DNA of 10,291 nt from Alphaproteobacteria bacterium (GTDB taxonomy: Bacteria; Pseudomonadota; Alphaproteobacteria; Reyranellales; Reyranellaceae), in assembly GCA_005884705.1 (NCBI GenBank), contig VBAF01000026.1, forward strand, positions 1 through 10,291, read 5' to 3'. Shown here piece by piece: positions 1 to 5,685 of the stretch. The stretch's first letter is position 1; the number at the start of each line of letters is the position of its first letter. The notes beneath the pieces are model-generated. The model searched no databases and had not been told where the DNA came from. It was given only the letters and a program-made list of their open reading frames with translations. Made by a program: the position numbers and the translations under genes.

Positions 1-259
1 GGCCGATGAGGGTAGTGCCGCCCATGCTGCCCACCAGGTCGGCCATAGTCATCATCATGCCGCCGTGCAGCCCGCCGGCCGGATTGCACATGTGGCGCTG
101 GACGCGCAGTCCCATGACGAACTCGTCGCGCGTGCCCTTGGCGCCCTTATTCACATAGAGATTGCCGACATGGCTGTTGAAGGTCGGCTCGCCGCCGCGA
201 TCGAAATCGATGCGCAGGAAACCGTCGGGCGGATGATCTGGCGGATAATCTTCACTCAC
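1..259 (-). CDS. PaaI-like hotdog thioesterase, 3' part missing (thioesterase A)
   Basis: This is the first 86 residues of a gene that runs off the left edge of the window. The protein begins VSEDYPPDHPPDGF and carries the hotdog thioesterase signature: Asn59, the HGG motif at 65-67 on the central helix, and Asp74 where PaaI-type enzymes place the catalytic acid. Family knowledge: such enzymes hydrolyse acyl-CoA thioesters, often aryl- or medium-chain acyl-CoA, in the cytoplasm as homotetramers; the substrate cannot be read here. The GTG start at 259 was chosen because a GGAG sits about 7 bases upstream and the start lies only two bases after the TGA of the preceding thioesterase gene, so the two are almost certainly translationally coupled. 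The two thioesterases are not close copies. Confidence 0.85.
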   Translation of the reverse strand, partial: MSEDYPPDHPPDGFLRIDFDRGGEPTFNSHVGNLYVNKGAKGTRDEFVMGLRVQRHMCNPAGGLHGGMMMTMADLVGSMGGTTLIG

Positions 260-261
260 GC

Positions 262-678
262 TCAACTCCTCGGCGGACGCTTGCGGCTCAGCAGCGCGAA
301 GCTGCCGTGCCCGACCAGCGCATCGTGGCGCGGACCATAAAGGCGGGCCCTCACCTGCGCCATATGCTCGTCGTGGCCGATCACCTCCGCCTCGGCCTGC
401 AGCCAGTCGCCGACCCGGCCCGGCATCAGATAGTCGAGCGACAGCCGCATGGTCACGCAGCGCCGCTCGAGCACATGGAACACCGTCGAGCCCATCGCCG
501 AATCGATGAAGCTCGCCAGCATGCCGCCGTGCACGATGCCGTGGCTGTTGGCATGCTGGGGGCCGGGGCGGAAGCCACGGATCAGGCGGCCATCGTCGAT
601 CTTCTCGAACCACGGCCCGTTGGCGGCGGCAAAGCCGATCGCTTCAGTGAGCTCGCGGAACCCGGGCGGAATGGACAC
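262..678 (-). CDS. PaaI-like hotdog thioesterase (thioesterase B)
   Basis: A complete 138-residue protein starting VSIPPGFRELTEAIGF, a normal length for the PaaI family. The central hotdog-helix motif is clear: Asn44, His46-Gly47, HGG at 50-52 and Asp59, the position of the catalytic acid in PaaI enzymes. It should hydrolyse an acyl-CoA thioester in the cytoplasm; the acyl group is unknown. The open frame continues far upstream, but that part overlaps the permease gene in another frame and reads as a shadow, so the GTG at 678 is preferred; it lies 8 bp after the permease stop. No strong ribosome-binding site is visible, consistent with coupling to the upstream gene. It is the middle gene of a three-gene minus-strand operon. 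Confidence 0.88.
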   Translation of the reverse strand: MSIPPGFRELTEAIGFAAANGPWFEKIDDGRLIRGFRPGPQHANSHGIVHGGMLASFIDSAMGSTVFHVLERRCVTMRLSLDYLMPGRVGDWLQAEAEVIGHDEHMAQVRARLYGPRHDALVGHGSFALLSRKRPPRS

Positions 679-686
679 GCCGCATT

Positions 687-1433
687 TTAGGCGAGTCCGG
701 TGAGCAGCACCAAGCCGTAGCCGACATAGTAGCTGGCCAGCGCCGTGATCAGCCGCTGCGACCAAAGGCGGAACTGCGCGTCGGACAGCCGTTCGAGCAG
801 GAGCCTGCCGAGCGAGGTGCCGATCATCGACGAGCCGACGGCGACCGCGAGGAACCACGGTTCGATCTGACCCGCCTGCTCGATCAGCGCGCCGAAGTAG
901 AGGAGCTTGAAGCCGTGCCCGAACACCTGGCAGGCGGCCTTGGTGGCGATGATCTGCCGCCGCTCGAGCGGCGAGCGCAGGAACATGGTGTCGAGCAGCG
1001 GGCCGGTGACGCCGGTCAGCAGCATCAGCATCATCGACAGCAGCCCAGTAACCGCGACCTGCGCCGGGCCGAAGCTGCGTGGCAGCACCTGGTCGGGGAT
1101 GGCGCGGATGATGAACGGCGACAGGCCGAGCAGAAGCAGCGCCACCGCCTTGTCGGGCACATAGAGCGTGATCGACCACAGCCCGACCGAAACCAGGCAG
1201 CCCGCGACATAGAACGCCATGCTCTTCCACACGATGTGGCGGAACCACAGCGTGGCGCGCCAGCCATTGGAGGCCATCTGGGTCACCGCATGCAGCACCA
1301 TCGCCGTCGGCAGCGGGAAGACCACCAGCAGCACGCCGATCAGGATCAGGCCGCCGGCCATGCCGAAGATGCCGGAGAGGAAGGCGGTGCCGATCATCAG
1401 CACGGACAGGGAAAGCGCCAGGAGAGTCGTCAT
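687..1433 (-). CDS. TauE/SafE-family membrane permease (anion exporter-like)
   Basis: A 248-residue, highly hydrophobic protein beginning MTTLLALSLSVLMIG, with about seven to eight predicted membrane segments. The family signature glycine-rich stretch SGIFGMAGGLILIG is at residues 20-33, and a second conserved block, LTGVTGPLLDTMFL, lies mid-protein before the ERRQIIATKA segment typical of TauE/SafE (DUF81) permeases. Members move sulfonates, sulfite, sulfoacetate or other organic anions through the inner membrane; the substrate here is not shown. The frame is open upstream to 1526, but that would overlap the start of the divergent LysR gene and add a non-membrane leader, so the ATG at 1433 is preferred. 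The gene leads the operon with the two thioesterases and faces a LysR regulator across 91 bp. Confidence 0.85.
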   Translation of the reverse strand: MTTLLALSLSVLMIGTAFLSGIFGMAGGLILIGVLLVVFPLPTAMVLHAVTQMASNGWRATLWFRHIVWKSMAFYVAGCLVSVGLWSITLYVPDKAVALLLLGLSPFIIRAIPDQVLPRSFGPAQVAVTGLLSMMLMLLTGVTGPLLDTMFLRSPLERRQIIATKAACQVFGHGFKLLYFGALIEQAGQIEPWFLAVAVGSSMIGTSLGRLLLERLSDAQFRLWSQRLITALASYYVGYGLVLLTGLA

Positions 1434-1524
1434 GAGGCCATGGTGCGGCCGGCTTATCCAGTGTTCAAATATATGATAAATGGCAAATCGATACCTGCAG
1501 CATCTGTCAGGACCACAGCTCGCC
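1434..1524. promoter_or_regulatory. Divergent control region between permease operon and LysR gene
   Basis: This 91-bp gap separates the starts of the permease and LysR genes and has an AT-rich core (1464-1490) that stands out in GC-rich DNA. TATGAT at 1472-1477 is a good plus-strand -10 candidate (5 of 6 matches) and would give the LysR gene a leader of about 40 bases; no good -35 box is seen. TTCAAATATATGA at 1464-1476 fits the loose LysR-type T-N11-A pattern with imperfect TCA/TGA ends, and TTATC (1454-1458) with GATAA (1475-1479) forms a further short inverted repeat. LysR proteins usually bind such divergent regions, repressing themselves and activating the neighbour with an inducer. Exact sites are inference. 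Confidence 0.45.
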
Positions 1525-2415
1525 ATGGAACTGCGCCACCTCCGCTACTTCGTCGCCGTCGCCCACGAGGGCCACGTCACGCGCGCCGCCGAAAAGCTCC
1601 ACATCCAGCAGCCGCCGCTCAGCCAGCAGATCCGCGCATTGGAGCGCGAGATCGACGCCGTCCTGTTCGTGCGCCATCCGCGCGGCGTGACGCTGACCGA
1701 TGCCGGGCGCTCCTTCCTGGCCGATGCCGAGGCGATCCTGGCCCAGGCCGAGCACGCCAAGATCCGCGCCCGCCGCACCGCGCGCGGCGAGGTCGGCCGC
1801 ATCGCCGTGGGCTTCACCACCTCCGCGCCGTTCCATCCGCTGGTGGCGCGCGCGATCCGCGAATTCCGCGGCACGCGACCCGACGTCTCCTTCGTGCTCG
1901 AGGAGAGCAGCTCGGGCGACATGGTGAGCGGCCTGCGCGACGAGCGGCTCGATGTCGCCTTCATCCGCTCCGGCCTGGTCGATCCCCAAGGCGTCACGGT
2001 CTATCCGCTGCTGCAGGAGGACATGGCCGCAGCTTTCCCGGCACGCCATCCGCTGATCCGCCGCTCGCGCCTCACGCTCAAGGACCTGGCCGACGAAACC
2101 TTCATCCTCTACCGGCGGCCGGACGGGCGCGGCCTGTACGACGTGATCGTCTCGGCCTGCGCCGAAGCCGGCTTCAGCCCGCATGTCGGGCAGGAGGCGC
2201 CGCGCATCGTCTCGACCTTGAACCTCGTGGCGGCAGGGCTCGGCATCACCATCGTGCCGGCGTCCTTGAGCCGGCTGCCGCTCGAAGGCGTTACCTACAA
2301 GCCGCTCACCGGGCGGCCGGCGATCAAGGTGCCGCTCAATCTCGCCTGCCGAGCCGGCGAGCGCTCGGTGGCCACCCTGGCCTTCATCGACCTGGTGCGG
2401 CGCCTGGGCGAATAG
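1525..2415 (+). CDS. LysR-type transcriptional regulator, BenM/CatM-like
   Basis: A full-length 296-residue LysR regulator starting MELRHLRYFVAVAHEGHV. The N-terminal winged helix-turn-helix occupies about residues 1-60, with the recognition region AAEKLHIQQPPLSQQIRALE and the LFVRHPRGVTLTDAG wing. The effector-binding domain starts near residue 91 (GRIAVGFTTSAPFHPLV), a start resembling the BenM/CatM/CbnR group that senses aromatic-acid breakdown products such as muconate; the true effector is unknown. An upstream in-frame start at 1480 exists, but the MELRHLRYF start at 1525 matches the family and is preferred; AGGA at 1509-1512 is a weak, distant ribosome site. It is divergent from the permease-thioesterase operon, its likely target. 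Its last 32 bp overlap the end of the convergent MFS gene. Confidence 0.93.
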   Translation: MELRHLRYFVAVAHEGHVTRAAEKLHIQQPPLSQQIRALEREIDAVLFVRHPRGVTLTDAGRSFLADAEAILAQAEHAKIRARRTARGEVGRIAVGFTTSAPFHPLVARAIREFRGTRPDVSFVLEESSSGDMVSGLRDERLDVAFIRSGLVDPQGVTVYPLLQEDMAAAFPARHPLIRRSRLTLKDLADETFILYRRPDGRGLYDVIVSACAEAGFSPHVGQEAPRIVSTLNLVAAGLGITIVPASLSRLPLEGVTYKPLTGRPAIKVPLNLACRAGERSVATLAFIDLVRRLGE

Positions 2416-3811
2416 TGGCCGCTGCACAGACGGCCGCCGCCAGCGAAAGGGCCATGGCGATCCACATCGCGAGCCGAATGCCATCGGCTAGGGCGCCATG
2501 CAGCGCCAGCGCTCCGAAGATCGCAATGGCGAACAGGCTCGCGACCGAGGACACAGCATTGTTGATGCCCGAGGCGACGCCGGTCTGGTGGCCTGGCACC
2601 GCGGCGATCACTGCCGTCGTAAGCGGCGCCACGGTCACTGCCATGCCAAGCCCGACGACCGAGACCGGCAGCAGGAAGGCCAGCGCATAGCCGGTCGCGG
2701 GACCGGCCAACGCGAACAGCCCGAAGCCCGCGGCGACGATCGACGGTCCCATGACCAGCGGCAGGCGGGCGCCGAAGCGGTCGAGCAGGCCGCCCGACCA
2801 GCGCGACAATGCCGCCATGATGACGGTGAACGGCACGAACACCGCACCGGCCATGGTCGCCGACGTATGGTGCACGGAGATCAGGTCGAACGGCAGCAGG
2901 AAGAAGGCGCCGCCGAGCGCGCCGTAGAGCAGTAAGGTGAGCGCATTGATGCCGCTGAAGGTGGCCGAGCGGAACAGGCCGAGCGGCATCATCGGCGCGG
3001 ACGTTCGTCCCTCGTGCCAGACGAACAGCGCCAACAGCAGGGCACCGCCGGCCAGCGAAGCCGGCACCGACGCCTCGTCGAAGCCCGTGTCGGGCAACGC
3101 GATCAGGCCGTAGGCCAGGCTGCCGAGGCCGGCGAAGGCCAGCAGCGCCCCCGGCCAATCGATGCCGCGCGGCGCCTCGGGGTCGACGCTCTCCGGCACA
3201 TGGCGCCAGGCGATCCACACGGCGAACAGGCCGAGCACCGGATTGATGAAGAAGATCGCCTGCCAGGCGAGGTGATCGACGATCCAGCCGCCGAGCAGCG
3301 GGCCGATCGCGGCAGAGACGGCGGAAAAGCCCGCCCAGGTGCCGATCGCCCGCCCGCGTTCGGCCTCGGGAAAGGCCGCGCCGATGATCGCGAGCGAGCA
3401 GGGAATGAGCAGCGCCGCGCCTGCGCCCTGCACGGCCCGCGCTGCGACCAGCTGGGCAACGTCGCGCGATAGGCCACAGCCGAGCGAAGCCGCGCCGAAC
3501 AGCACGAGGCCTGCGATGAAGATGCGACGACGGCCGAAGCGGTCGCCCGCGGCGCCGCCGACCAGCAGGAAGGCGGCAAGGCAGAGCGTGTAGGCGTTGA
3601 TCACCCATTGCAGATTGGCCGGCCCGGCCGCGAGATCGCGGCCGATGGTCGGCAGGGCAACGTTGACCACCGATTCGTCGACGTAGGAGATGGTCGAGGC
3701 CAGGATCGTCGCGACCAGCACCCAGCGGCGTTGCGCAAGCGTGCACTCGGCTCTGCCGCGCGTGGCGTGCACGATGGCGGCGGCCGACGGGCGGGCTCTG
3801 ACATTCGTCAT
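2384..3811 (-). CDS. MFS transporter, DHA2 (14-helix) drug-efflux type
   Basis: A 475-residue inner-membrane protein starting MTNVRARPSAAAIVHATRG, of the length and hydrophobicity of the 14-helix drug:H+ antiporter family (EmrB/QacA-like). Motif D1 is seen in the first helix (YVDESVVNVALPTIG, 43-57), motif A between helices 2 and 3 (GGAAGDRFGRRRIF, 85-98), and the antiporter motif C region AAIGPLLGGWI at 168-178. Such proteins expel lipophilic or cationic compounds using the proton gradient; no substrate can be assigned. No EmrA-like membrane-fusion partner lies in the window. The start at 3811 lacks a clear Shine-Dalgarno; an alternative ATG at 3841 would overlap the start of the divergent DUF488 gene. 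The 3' end overlaps the end of the LysR gene by 32 bp. Confidence 0.92.
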   Translation of the reverse strand: MTNVRARPSAAAIVHATRGRAECTLAQRRWVLVATILASTISYVDESVVNVALPTIGRDLAAGPANLQWVINAYTLCLAAFLLVGGAAGDRFGRRRIFIAGLVLFGAASLGCGLSRDVAQLVAARAVQGAGAALLIPCSLAIIGAAFPEAERGRAIGTWAGFSAVSAAIGPLLGGWIVDHLAWQAIFFINPVLGLFAVWIAWRHVPESVDPEAPRGIDWPGALLAFAGLGSLAYGLIALPDTGFDEASVPASLAGGALLLALFVWHEGRTSAPMMPLGLFRSATFSGINALTLLLYGALGGAFFLLPFDLISVHHTSATMAGAVFVPFTVIMAALSRWSGGLLDRFGARLPLVMGPSIVAAGFGLFALAGPATGYALAFLLPVSVVGLGMAVTVAPLTTAVIAAVPGHQTGVASGINNAVSSVASLFAIAIFGALALHGALADGIRLAMWIAMALSLAAAVCAAATIRPGAAPGR

Positions 3812-3826
3812 GCGAGGCTGTAGCTT
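3798..3826 (+). promoter_or_regulatory. Candidate sigma70-like promoter for the DUF488 gene
   Basis: CTGACA at 3798-3803 (5 of 6 matches to TTGACA), a 17-bp spacer, and TAGCTT at 3821-3826 (weak -10) point towards the DUF488 start at 3840. The -35 box lies inside the first codons of the divergent MFS gene, as it must, since only 28 bp separate the two starts. Transcription would begin very close to the ATG, giving an almost leaderless message. This is a pattern match only. Confidence 0.3.
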
Positions 3827-3839
3827 AGCGTCTCCAGCC

Positions 3840-4391
3840 ATGAAGACGATCAAGACAATCGGCCATTCCAACCATCCGATCGAGCGCTTCGTCGATCTGC
3901 TGAAAGCCGGCGGCGTCGAGCGGCTGGTCGATGTGCGCTCGATGCCGTGGTCGCGCCGCTTCCCGCAATTCGGCCGCGAGCGGCTGGCCAACACCCTCGC
4001 CGAGGCCGGCATCGACTATGCCTGGGAAGGCGAGGCGCTGGGCGGCAAGCCGAGGCAAGGCGGCGGCTACGACGATCTCGCGGCCCGGCCCGAATTCAAG
4101 CACGCGATCAGCCGGCTGATCGACGGCAGCACCAGCACCGCGCTCTGCCTGATGTGCGCGGAGAAGGAGCCACTCGACTGCCATCGCACCGTGCTGGTGT
4201 CGCGTCGCCTCGCCGAGCGCGGCGTGGCGATCGAGCATCTGCTGGCCGACGGCACGACCAAACCGCATGGCGAGGTCGAGGAAGCGCTTCTGAGGAAGAG
4301 CGGCGGCGCCGACCTGTTCGAGGACCGCGACGCTCGGCTTGCCCGCGCCTATCAAGCGCGCGAGCGGGCGATGAAGGGCAAATCGGCCTAA
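3840..4391 (+). CDS. DUF488-family protein
   Basis: A 183-residue protein starting MKTIKTIGHSNHPIERF. Three conserved DUF488 blocks are present: TIGHS at 6-10, LVDVRSMPWSRRFPQF at 29-44, and the cysteine/histidine block LCLMCAEKEPLDCHR at 102-116 with Cys106, Glu108, Cys114 and His115. These residues form the presumed active site or metal/nucleic-acid binding site of the family, whose biochemical function is not established; some relatives are fused to or found near DNA-repair or stress genes. The TAA at 4389-4391 overlaps the terminal codon of the opposite-strand HxlR remnant. The ATG at 3840 is chosen because the family begins directly with the K-T-I-G-H-S strand; upstream in-frame sequence is antisense to the MFS gene. 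It is divergent from the MFS gene. Confidence 0.9.
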   Translation: MKTIKTIGHSNHPIERFVDLLKAGGVERLVDVRSMPWSRRFPQFGRERLANTLAEAGIDYAWEGEALGGKPRQGGGYDDLAARPEFKHAISRLIDGSTSTALCLMCAEKEPLDCHRTVLVSRRLAERGVAIEHLLADGTTKPHGEVEEALLRKSGGADLFEDRDARLARAYQARERAMKGKSA

Positions 4392-4530
4392 CCTGCCGTG
4401 AGATGCGGTGCGCCCGATTTGCGGATGGCGCCGATCACCGGCACGAAGCTCTTGCCTGCTGCGGTCAGGCGCTACTCGACCTCGGGGGACGCCGTGCCGA
4501 AATACGGAACGCAAGATGCGGGGCTTAAAG
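4388..4530 (-). pseudogene. 3' remnant of an HxlR-family transcriptional regulator
   Basis: Read on the minus strand, this GC-rich stretch encodes the C-terminal part of an HxlR-type winged-helix regulator in broken form. One frame gives KPRILRSVF (about 4524-4498), which matches the strand leading into the wing. A second frame then gives GTASPEVE, an in-frame TAG at 4472-4474 where the family has the Tyr of its PPxVEYxLT motif, then RLTAAGKSFVPVIGAIRKSG and a terminal TAG at 4388-4390. So a frameshift and a nonsense codon (TAC to TAG is one base) are both needed to explain it. The DNA-binding N-terminal half is absent; sequence beyond about 4530 becomes lower in GC and no longer fits the family. 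Identification is from motif memory, not an alignment. Confidence 0.6.
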
Positions 4531-4535
4531 AGCCC
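4521..4535 (-). terminator. Weak hairpin downstream of the desaturase gene
   Basis: GGGCT (4521-4525) and AGCCC (4531-4535) form a 5-bp stem, extendable by one T-G wobble, with a small AT loop, 46 bases beyond the desaturase stop. No run of T follows on the minus strand, so intrinsic termination is doubtful; it could be an mRNA 3'-end stabilising stem. It also marks the place where the HxlR remnant ends and lower-GC DNA begins. Confidence 0.22.
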
Positions 4536-4581
4536 AGGTCAGCCCAACGCTTTCTCGGTGCTGCTTCTCTCCAATACATCT

Positions 4582-5655
4582 TTACGCGGAGACACCGCGA
4601 CATTCTAAATCAGACGGGCCCGTAACGTTGCCGTCAAAGTCCAACCATTGGCTGGCCGCATAGTCGTACAGCTTGCAGCGGCTCAGGATGTCCGCGTGCA
4701 ACGCAGGTGTCCAAACAACTGTCTTTACCTTGTGCAGTCGGTTGAAAGCCTCTTGCGCCTTGCCGAGATGGCGTACGGGAATTCGTGTATCCAGATGGTG
4801 AACGACGTGGTTCATTACTTCGCTCGGCAAGAGGAAGCGTGTCAGCGATGAAAATGTAAGATGCAACGTGCAATGTTGCTGAGCTTCCCAGTAGTTCCAT
4901 GTCCGGGGCGACTCATGCCAGGGAATAGAAGGATGAGTGTGATTGAAATACACCACGAAGCCGATGGCCCAGCACACATAGATTAGCGGACCGACAAATC
5001 CGGCCATGAGGTTGATCACCATTGCGGACAGGCTGATATTGCCTTGGGCCATATACTCGCCAAAGACCAGCACGGTGAATAGAACGGTCCAAACCGCATA
5101 GAAGACCGCAACATCCCACACGACGAACCTGCGGCGGAAAATTCCCCGAGACGGAAAGACCATGCGCGGAAGGAGTATTTCAAGCAAGTAATACAGGGGA
5201 AAGCCGATGCTGGACCGAGCGCGATAGATCCGCTGCAAAGCGCGGCGGGGAAGCGAAAGTGAGCGATATTCTTCGAGCGACAGCGGCCGCCAGACGAAGT
5301 CCTTGGTGCGCAAATTTGTGAAGGGATGATGGATCTTGTTGTGACCGAATTCCCAAAGCGAGTAGACGTGAAACGACAGTGCCAACGATAAGGTGCCAAA
5401 GAACCTATTGAGCCGGGCGCTTGGAGTAAAACTATTGTGACAAGCGTCGTGACCGATGACGAATAATTGTCCGGCGGCAAAGCTGCAAAGGACACCGCAT
5501 CCGCACTTCAGCCATATACTTTGAGTCACGACCAACAGTAAAAAGGTCCCAAAGTATAAAAGCGTTATCGCTCCCAGATAGACAAAAGGCCAAAAGTACG
5601 TCTTTTCATGGTACAGATGCCAATTAAAGGTGATTGGCAATTTTGGTATCGTCAC
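4582..5655 (-). CDS. Membrane fatty-acid desaturase, DesA-like (delta-12 type)
   Basis: A 357-residue integral membrane protein with the three histidine boxes of the FA_desaturase family: HDACH at 69-73, HNKIHH at 105-110 and HVVHH at 283-287. These ligate the di-iron centre that uses O2 and electrons from a ferredoxin or cytochrome to place a double bond in an acyl chain. The block FNHTHPSIPWH at 238-247 and the final MNHVVHHLDTRIPVRHL resemble cyanobacterial/plant-type delta-12 (DesA) enzymes more than acyl-CoA delta-9 enzymes; regiospecificity is inference. Several hydrophobic segments surround the boxes (about 22-45, 52-68, 185-200, 215-238). Start is GTG at 5655, the only in-frame start between the upstream stop (5686-5688) and the protein's first conserved region, with GGGA about 7 bases ahead. 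GC is far below the flanking genes, suggesting transfer. It lies 30 bp after the cyclase-ATPase gene, likely co-transcribed. Confidence 0.92.
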   Translation of the reverse strand: MTIPKLPITFNWHLYHEKTYFWPFVYLGAITLLYFGTFLLLVVTQSIWLKCGCGVLCSFAAGQLFVIGHDACHNSFTPSARLNRFFGTLSLALSFHVYSLWEFGHNKIHHPFTNLRTKDFVWRPLSLEEYRSLSLPRRALQRIYRARSSIGFPLYYLLEILLPRMVFPSRGIFRRRFVVWDVAVFYAVWTVLFTVLVFGEYMAQGNISLSAMVINLMAGFVGPLIYVCWAIGFVVYFNHTHPSIPWHESPRTWNYWEAQQHCTLHLTFSSLTRFLLPSEVMNHVVHHLDTRIPVRHLGKAQEAFNRLHKVKTVVWTPALHADILSRCKLYDYAASQWLDFDGNVTGPSDLECRGVSA

Positions 5656-5685
5656 CGAACCATCCCATGGCCATCGGTCGCATAT

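Noticed and set aside
679..1248. N-terminal extension of thioesterase B upstream of 678
   Set aside because: The extension overlaps the permease gene in another frame and is Arg/Ala/His-rich shadow; the family length fits the GTG at 678.
1507..2484. Minus-strand open frame of 325 codons opposite the LysR gene
   Set aside because: Antisense shadow of a well-supported LysR protein with low-complexity composition and no motif.
915..2690. Very long plus-strand open frame (591 codons) covering the permease antisense and the LysR gene
   Set aside because: It is rich in Arg, Ala, His and Gln, has no recognisable domain, and lies in the wrong frame of the clear LysR gene; typical of GC-rich antisense and shadow frames.
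4392..4640. Direct repeat of the tRNA-Gln 3' end as an attachment site
   Set aside because: Read by eye in both orientations; no match to the T-arm/acceptor sequence was found near the HxlR remnant.
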